From Porphyridium purpureum (Eukaryota > Rhodophyta > Bangiophyceae > Porphyridiales > Porphyridiaceae): a stretch of DNA of 64,000 bases. The notes under the pieces were generated by a model. It did no database searches and was not told the DNA's origin. It saw only the letters and a list, made by a program, of their open reading frames with translations. Location: positions 1,922,001 to 1,986,000 of the forward strand of contig VRMN01000003.1 in NCBI GenBank assembly GCA_008690995.1, in the 5' to 3' direction. Positions 58,891 through 64,000 of this stretch are shown here, one piece after another; positions within the stretch are counted from its first letter, which is position 1, and each line of letters starts with the position of its first letter. A program made the position numbers and the translations under genes.

Positions 58891-59193
58891 CTCGCTTCCG
58901 CTCTTATCCAGGAACAGTACGGCTCGCGCACCACCCCCCGCCAGATGGCCTTCGAAATGGGTCTCTTTCTTGGGATCCAGTGTACCGCGCGTCTAACAAA
59001 CCAGCGCGGGGAAATCACACACCGCTCCCCGCTCGCAGAGAGATCTGCTGGCGCCTTGAGATCTCATTCTAGGGTTTAGAAAACAGGGGGGTGGGGGGGG
59101 GGGAATAACATCGTTGTTTAAGCTGATGTTTAATATTAATTGACAGATTAAACAAACAAAAATATCAACCGCCCCTTCTCGCCGCAGCCGTGC

Positions 59194-60930
59194 CTAGTAG
59201 CTGCGGCCCCAGAGCGTCCACTTGGTCGCGGGCCGCGCGCACGCAAAGCAGCTGTCGCTCGGGTCGAGCGAGGTGGGCAATCCGAAACGCTCGAGCTCCT
59301 CCTCGAGTGGGATGCAGAGCGTCTTGGCCGCGCCGCTCAGCGCGCGCGCGTCACTGCTCGATTCGGCAGAGTTCTCACTTGACGAAACCGACGCCTCCTT
59401 CGCACCGGAGCGCTTCTTCGCAGACTCCTCGCATTCGCTGTCCGTGCACCACGGCACCAGAATCACGTTCGCCTTCTCCAGACCGCTCGCAAACTCCGCC
59501 CATGTGCGACCGACGGTAATGCGTGACCGGTACTCCTCGAACGCGCCCCGCAACATGGCGTTGTGTATGCCATCGAGCATGCCTGGAATCATAGTCGCAA
59601 GATCGGCCAGCGCGACAGTCGTCTTCTCCTTGTTCAATCGCGTCACGCAAACAAACTGCTCGTTCTGCACGTCGCGGGGCCCGATCTCTATTCTCAGCGG
59701 AACACCTTTCAGCTCCCAGTGATTAAATTTCCATCCGGGGCTCTTGTCCTTGCGATCCTCGACTTTCACACGAATGCCCGCCAATTTCAGGGCACTGACA
59801 ATCTCATCCACCTTTGCCATCACCATATTTGCCTCAGTTTCCGCTACCTTTCCGCCGAGGATGGGAATGATGATTACTTGAATGGGCGCGACACGGGGCG
59901 GAAGCACCAGGCCCGAGTCGTCACCGTGCACCATGCACATCACGCCGAGCGATCGCGTCGTGCAGCCCCAAGAATTCTGCCACACATACTGCTTCTTCCC
60001 CGACCCGTCGTCGAACGAAATGTCAAACATTTTGCCAAAGTTCTGGCCCAAGCAGTGGCTCGTGGCGGCTTGCACTGCGCGACCATTCGGCGGAATAAAC
60101 GCCTCGACCGTGGTTGTGTACAGTCCCCCGGCAAACTTTTCTCCTTCCGACTTGAAGCCGCGAATCACAGGAACCGCCAGCAGGTACTCGTATATTTGTT
60201 GGTAAAGGCTCAAAATTACAAGCACCTCGGCAGCAGCCTCCTCCAGAGTGGCAAACGCGGTGTGCCCCTCCTGCCAGAAAAATTCGCGCGAGCGAATAAA
60301 CGGAGTCGGGTGCTTGAATTCCCATCTCACCACGTTGGTCCACTGGTTCAGCTTGAGCGGCAGGTCTCGGTGCGAGCGAATCCATTTCGCGTACTGAGGG
60401 TACATGATCGTCTCCGAGGTGGGCCGGATTGCGATGGGCTCTTCCAGATCGTGGTTACCGCTCCTTGTCACCCATGCCACTTCGGGTGAGAAGCCCTCGA
60501 CGTGGTCCTTTTCGACACTGAGCCGCGAACTCGAGACAAAAAGCGGGAAGCAAGCATTTTCGACGCCCAGCTTCTTGATCTCGCCGTCAAACCACTCCTT
60601 GACGCTCTCCCACATGGACCACGCCCACGGGCGCAGAATGTAGCAGCCGGCCACATCGTAGTACTCGATCAGCTCCGCCTTGGTCATCAATTGTGTGTAC
60701 CACAGTGCAAAATCCTGCAGCTTCTTCACCTCCATTCCATCTCGATTCCCCTGCTTCTGCAGATCGCTTCCTTTAGCACCTTGGTTCACTGCGACCGGCG
60801 CCTTCTTTTCCTTCGGCTTCTTTTCCTTCTTCTCCTTGGTACTTCCAGTCTCTCCCGCCACTACCGCGCTCGCCTCGCTCAATCCATTGTCACTCTGCAT
60901 CTGCACCTTCTCCATGAACTCATCCTCCAT
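59194..60930 (-). CDS. Prolyl-tRNA synthetase, eukaryotic/archaeal type
   Basis: A class II aminoacyl-tRNA synthetase of 578 residues that charges tRNA-Pro, probably in the cytosol. Motif 2 appears as NVVRWEFKHPTPFIRSREFFWQEGHTA and motif 3 as GCTTRSLGVMCMVHGDD. IRPTSETIMYPQYAKWI and FPLFVSSS are typical. The anticodon domain begins VAPIQVIIIPI. The C-terminal zinc-binding domain ends SCFACARPATKWTLWGRSY, characteristic of the eukaryote/archaea-type enzyme. A Lys-rich linker (about 33-47) replaces the fused EPRS arrangement of animals. The ATG at 60930 is used; the codon at 60939 is not ATG. No clear transit peptide. Confidence 0.95.
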   Translation of the reverse strand: MEDEFMEKVQMQSDNGLSEASAVVAGETGSTKEKKEKKPKEKKAPVAVNQGAKGSDLQKQGNRDGMEVKKLQDFALWYTQLMTKAELIEYYDVAGCYILRPWAWSMWESVKEWFDGEIKKLGVENACFPLFVSSSRLSVEKDHVEGFSPEVAWVTRSGNHDLEEPIAIRPTSETIMYPQYAKWIRSHRDLPLKLNQWTNVVRWEFKHPTPFIRSREFFWQEGHTAFATLEEAAAEVLVILSLYQQIYEYLLAVPVIRGFKSEGEKFAGGLYTTTVEAFIPPNGRAVQAATSHCLGQNFGKMFDISFDDGSGKKQYVWQNSWGCTTRSLGVMCMVHGDDSGLVLPPRVAPIQVIIIPILGGKVAETEANMVMAKVDEIVSALKLAGIRVKVEDRKDKSPGWKFNHWELKGVPLRIEIGPRDVQNEQFVCVTRLNKEKTTVALADLATMIPGMLDGIHNAMLRGAFEEYRSRITVGRTWAEFASGLEKANVILVPWCTDSECEESAKKRSGAKEASVSSSENSAESSSDARALSGAAKTLCIPLEEELERFGLPTSLDPSDSCFACARPATKWTLWGRSY

Positions 60931-61327
60931 TTCCTCCACCTCCTACCTTCCGAGCTTCCGATGCCGAGCTCCAGCAACCCAACACCCAACCCACACAAAT
61001 CCTTCTCCTCTCGTCTCTCCCGTTCTTCTCACGCTTCGTGTCTTTACCGCGCGCTCTCGCTCGCACCATCGCCGCCACCGCCACTGCCGCTCAAGAAAGA
61101 AGGCTTGCAATTTCACATTTCATTCCAAGCACACCATGCCTATAAAATCGCCCCAATTTACTATAAAATCGGAATGCCAACTAACCCATCTTTGCGCGGG
61201 GTGACCTGCTCGTGTGGTGGTGCTGACGGATTGCCGCTTGAGCTCGTCCTCAGCACTTGCCACGGCATAAGGGCACGTGTTTCGCCCGAGTGGGTGCGCT
61301 GCGCAGCACCGATCGAAACTCTTCATG
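60931..61327. other. Intergenic, upstream of ProRS
   Basis: 397 bp between the tRNase Z stop and the ProRS start. Two copies of CTATAAAATCG(G/C) lie about 23 bp apart (61140-61170), but on the strand opposite to ProRS. No gene is recognised. Confidence 0.5.
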
Positions 61328-63772
61328 TCACGGGTTAGCGGCAGTGTCGCTCGACGCTGGAAAGTCCTTGTACCAAAAGTCATACGCCGCGACAACGTTG
61401 CCGTCAAACTGCTCCCTCGCTTCTGCGCACAGCGCGTCCACGCTGAACATATCCTCCGAGCGTGACGATTTGAAATTGCCTGGGTCTGCGTCGTCTGGGT
61501 CTTGCAAGGAGGAGGAAGAGGAAGGAGTAGAGGTGTTGTCGTCCGCAGTGTCGGACAATTCAAATTCCTCGTCCGTCTCCAGGCTGTCCGGGTCGATGCT
61601 ATCATCATCCACCTCTTCAAACTCGTCCGCCCCTTCCTGAAGGATATCGCTGCTGCCTTCGTATCGCGCCTGGTAGCGGCTCGAAAAGTGCGTCAGCACC
61701 AGCGTTTGCGCATTGATTCGCTGCGCGAACCGGCCCGCCATACCCGCAGTCGAGTGCATCGAAATATCTGCCTTGTCCCTGAGCTTATTTGCAAACGTGG
61801 CCTCGTGTACCAAGATATCGGCGTTCTGCGCGGCGGGTACAATCAACGACGCGTCGCAGTTGTCCCCCAACATAACCACCTTTCGCGCTCTCTCAGGCAC
61901 AACACGAAAGTCGGTCGGACGCGACGGCGCGGTTCGATCAGACTTAATTTCACCACTGGTCACACGGCTCGGCCCGTCAGATCCACTCGATCCTTTGGCA
62001 ACCTGCTCTGGAAGCACAGTCTGGCCAGTCGACTTGACTGTCACGGGCCGTCCCGAGCGTAGCACGGCAAACTGTCGACCCTTCACACCAAGAGCACGCG
62101 CCTTTTCCACGTCGATGTCACACACGTCTGCAAAGTCCGCGCCACGGGTGACAGAGTCAGCAGTGGGTCCTTCTGAGACTGATGCCACAGCACCTGACCG
62201 GGCCATCGCGTCCGCAAACAACGCACTTCCACCCGCTTGCTTGGCTTGTGCATCCCGCGCTTCTCTGCCAAAACTTTCTCGTTCGCGAATCTCGTGGACG
62301 CGGTCGTTTTCCGCAAACACGTACCCGTAGCACATGACGCGGTGCGTGAGTGGCGTGGCTGTAACTTTCACTCCGGAGCGCTCATCGTCAACAAGGTGCC
62401 ACAAGCCGTCTTCAGATGCATGAATATCATCACCACGAACTTCTTCTGGATGTGGTGGAGGCACACCGTCGTCGCTCGGATGCCAATCGTCGGGCGAAAC
62501 GCCGTCTGGCAAGAGATCTGCACTACCGGGCCGCCATCGCGTGGCTTCTGTTAAATGCGGAAAGTCAGAGTCCCTAGGCACGAGTTCGTGCACGCAGAAG
62601 CGAATGCCAACCACGGCTTGAAAGAAAAGTGAGGTGCGTAGAAGCCCGCGCGTGCCGTACGGCCCAAAAATATGAATAATCGGATCTTCTCGCTCCTCGT
62701 CTGGGTGCAGCAGAGCTTGTCGCCGCCGCTTCTGAGTGTAGAAACCGGCCTCAACCAACACGCCTGGCAGCCCATACACATGGTCGCCGTGCAGGTGGGT
62801 GATAAAGATGTACCGCAACCAGTGGAAACCCTCTGCCCGAAACCATCTCAAGTCCAGCAACCGACGATACGTGTTCTCTCCTGCATCGACAAGAAACACG
62901 GTTGGGATTTGGCTCGGGTCCAGAGGCTTGCAACCGATCGCCGCCGCACTAACGTTTCTTGCCTTCGTTGGGACAGCGGAGCTCGTGCCGAGAATAGATA
63001 GGCGCCACGCATTGTTCGCTTCTGGAAGTGGCAGAGGCCTGAATCCATCCCCCTCCCAGGAACGCTGCATCGAGTCGATTTTCTCCCAGTCTGGCTTGAC
63101 GCCCGTCGGCACATACTCGCCCGTATCAAGGTCGAACCGAGCCGTCAGCTTGTCCGGCTGCAGCAATTCTTGCATCTGCTCGGGTAATTCTGCAAACTGC
63201 TCATCCGTGAGCCCAAACTTTGGATCACTAAAAAGCTCACGCCCAATGTCACGCGCCTTGTCCTTGATGTCCTCCCATTTGATGCCCGCAAGATCCGGCA
63301 CGTCTGGGCCGCAGAACTGCACCTCTTCTTCCCACAGCGCGCGATAAAAGTCCTCATCTTCATGGTTAAATCCAAGAACAAGCGGCGATGGCTTGCCCGG
63401 GCGCGCGCGGGCCTTTTCTTCCAGCAGCTGCTGCAGTTTAGACTCTGGTTTTGGCTGCAGATTCAGAATCTCGTTCCGTCGTTTCTCTCTCTTCAGCTGC
63501 TTCTTTGTCATCGACATGTCCTTGACCCTCCGTCCACGTCGCGTACTTTTCTCAGCGCGACTCTTACCGTTGGAATTGCCAGTCATCTCTGCACAACACA
63601 CGCATATCGACGACTTGTTCTCCTTGGTCCTTGCACCCGCCGAGCTTTGACCGCGCGCGACTGCGGAGAAAGATCGGGCACATGCGCTCCACGCATCTTT
63701 ACACGGATAAATTCCAGCCCAGCCCAAGCCAATTAGCAGACGCCGCTCTTGCCGCGCGCGTGCAAACTCCAT
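61328..63772 (-). CDS. tRNase Z (3' tRNA-processing endonuclease, ELAC type)
   Basis: A metallo-beta-lactamase endonuclease that removes 3' trailers from pre-tRNA. The 814-residue product has ILGTSSAVPTKARNVSA, the zinc motif THLHGDHVYGLPG (about residue 324), GPYGTRGLLRTSL, VMLGDNCDAS, ILVHEATF, and LVLTHFSSRYQ. Only one catalytic domain is seen, but with long insertions and an acidic C-terminal tail (residues about 740-790), making it far longer than bacterial tRNase Z. The first ATG is 63895 (855 residues, MYSFVQLL); I prefer 63772, because the A(C/G)TGTAC motifs then fall 105-163 bp upstream as in other genes, and MEFARARQERRLLIGLGWAG looks like an organelle presequence. Mitochondrial or plastid location is inferred. 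Confidence 0.88.
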   Translation of the reverse strand: MEFARARQERRLLIGLGWAGIYPCKDAWSACARSFSAVARGQSSAGARTKENKSSICVCCAEMTGNSNGKSRAEKSTRRGRRVKDMSMTKKQLKREKRRNEILNLQPKPESKLQQLLEEKARARPGKPSPLVLGFNHEDEDFYRALWEEEVQFCGPDVPDLAGIKWEDIKDKARDIGRELFSDPKFGLTDEQFAELPEQMQELLQPDKLTARFDLDTGEYVPTGVKPDWEKIDSMQRSWEGDGFRPLPLPEANNAWRLSILGTSSAVPTKARNVSAAAIGCKPLDPSQIPTVFLVDAGENTYRRLLDLRWFRAEGFHWLRYIFITHLHGDHVYGLPGVLVEAGFYTQKRRRQALLHPDEEREDPIIHIFGPYGTRGLLRTSLFFQAVVGIRFCVHELVPRDSDFPHLTEATRWRPGSADLLPDGVSPDDWHPSDDGVPPPHPEEVRGDDIHASEDGLWHLVDDERSGVKVTATPLTHRVMCYGYVFAENDRVHEIRERESFGREARDAQAKQAGGSALFADAMARSGAVASVSEGPTADSVTRGADFADVCDIDVEKARALGVKGRQFAVLRSGRPVTVKSTGQTVLPEQVAKGSSGSDGPSRVTSGEIKSDRTAPSRPTDFRVVPERARKVVMLGDNCDASLIVPAAQNADILVHEATFANKLRDKADISMHSTAGMAGRFAQRINAQTLVLTHFSSRYQARYEGSSDILQEGADEFEEVDDDSIDPDSLETDEEFELSDTADDNTSTPSSSSSLQDPDDADPGNFKSSRSEDMFSVDALCAEAREQFDGNVVAAYDFWYKDFPASSDTAANP

Positions 63773-63876
63773 CTTCCCGCCTTGTGCGCAGTCACCCAAA
63801 CGCTTTGCGTCTGCTCGGTGCGTCCCAACATCCCGCACATGCGTCCGGCCCAAGCCAACCCCAACCTTCCTCAGCA

Positions 63877-63934
63877 ACTGTACAAAACTGTACATCAGTC
63901 GTAACTGAACCCCACAGACAGCCCAAGTGTACCT
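63877..63934. promoter_or_regulatory. Three A(C/G)TGTAC motifs upstream of the tRNase Z gene
   Basis: ACTGTAC at 63877-63883 and again at 63887-63893 (10 bp apart, one helical turn), and AAGTGTACCT at 63925-63934. They lie 105-163 bp before the ATG at 63772 but would overlap the coding sequence if the ATG at 63895 were used. Confidence 0.5.
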
Positions 63935-64000
63935 AAAGGGTTATTTCTAGGGTCGGCGGGAGAAGCCCTTGAGAATCTGCAAGATGTATGAACGCGAGAA

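Noticed and set aside
61140-61170. Two CTATAAAATCG sequences as TATA boxes of ProRS
   Set aside because: They are on the opposite strand and more than 200 bp from the start, with no plus-strand gene downstream that they could serve.
1-64000. CRISPR arrays, bacterial operons or a defence or secondary-metabolite cluster
   Set aside because: No array of regularly spaced repeats was seen; the neighbouring genes have unrelated functions and their own promoters, as in a eukaryotic chromosome.

Overview
This window is nuclear DNA of a photosynthetic eukaryote, and a unicellular red alga of the Porphyridium type fits best. The genes are eukaryotic (RanBP1, Rheb, TFIIH helicase XPB, PP4 catalytic subunit, eukaryote-type ProRS, a SAGA-type zinc-finger protein) and nearly all are single uninterrupted reading frames in GC-rich DNA with short convergent spacers. 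Several products carry plastid presequences (SufA/IscA, MsrA, ATP synthase gamma, a PsbP-domain lumen protein, a PsbM-like photosystem II subunit). Five predicted presequences begin with a Phe-Val/Phe-Cys-Val motif next to the initiator Met, as expected for red-algal transit peptides. The species assignment is inference; no rRNA or marker gene is present.

Layout. 1-7.8 kb: end of an unknown gene, sufA, msrA, Rheb, a long Gln/Ala-rich SAGA-type zinc-finger protein and a small bacterial-like CxxC protein. 9-17 kb: plastid atpC, a TVP38/TMEM64 membrane protein and a 1019-residue helical protein, with 2.6 kb of empty DNA between the last two. 17-21 kb: a PiT/Pho4 phosphate transporter flanked on both sides by copies of one degenerate repeat. 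21.5-30.4 kb: a Tc1-family DNA transposon split by a nearly intact Ty3/gypsy chromovirus. 30.7-36 kb: RanBP1, a leucine-rich-repeat tail-anchored protein, a hemerythrin-like protein and a TM2 protein. 36-42.8 kb: a bacterial-type NAD+-dependent DNA ligase head to head with XPB, then mitochondrial-type ribosomal protein bS6. 43.9-50.3 kb: coiled-coil protein, PsbP-domain protein, a GST, an unknown protein, PP4C and a PPOX flavoprotein. 52.5-58.9 kb: PsbM-like gene with a Ty1/copia element inserted 128 bp before its start codon. 59.2-63.9 kb: ProRS and tRNase Z.

Functional threads: plastid biogenesis and photosynthesis (SufA, AtpC, PsbM-like, PsbP-like, lumenal MsrA), DNA repair (LigA next to XPB), and signalling and nuclear transport (Rheb, PP4C, RanBP1). 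The genes are not in operons; neighbours appear unrelated apart from shared divergent promoters.

Most notable: a NAD+-dependent DNA ligase with a probable plastid presequence; a Myb/SANT-like domain inside the copia polyprotein; a recurrent A(C/G)TGTAC promoter motif before six genes; and a datable nested transposon insertion. I do not see a multi-gene defence or biosynthetic cluster.
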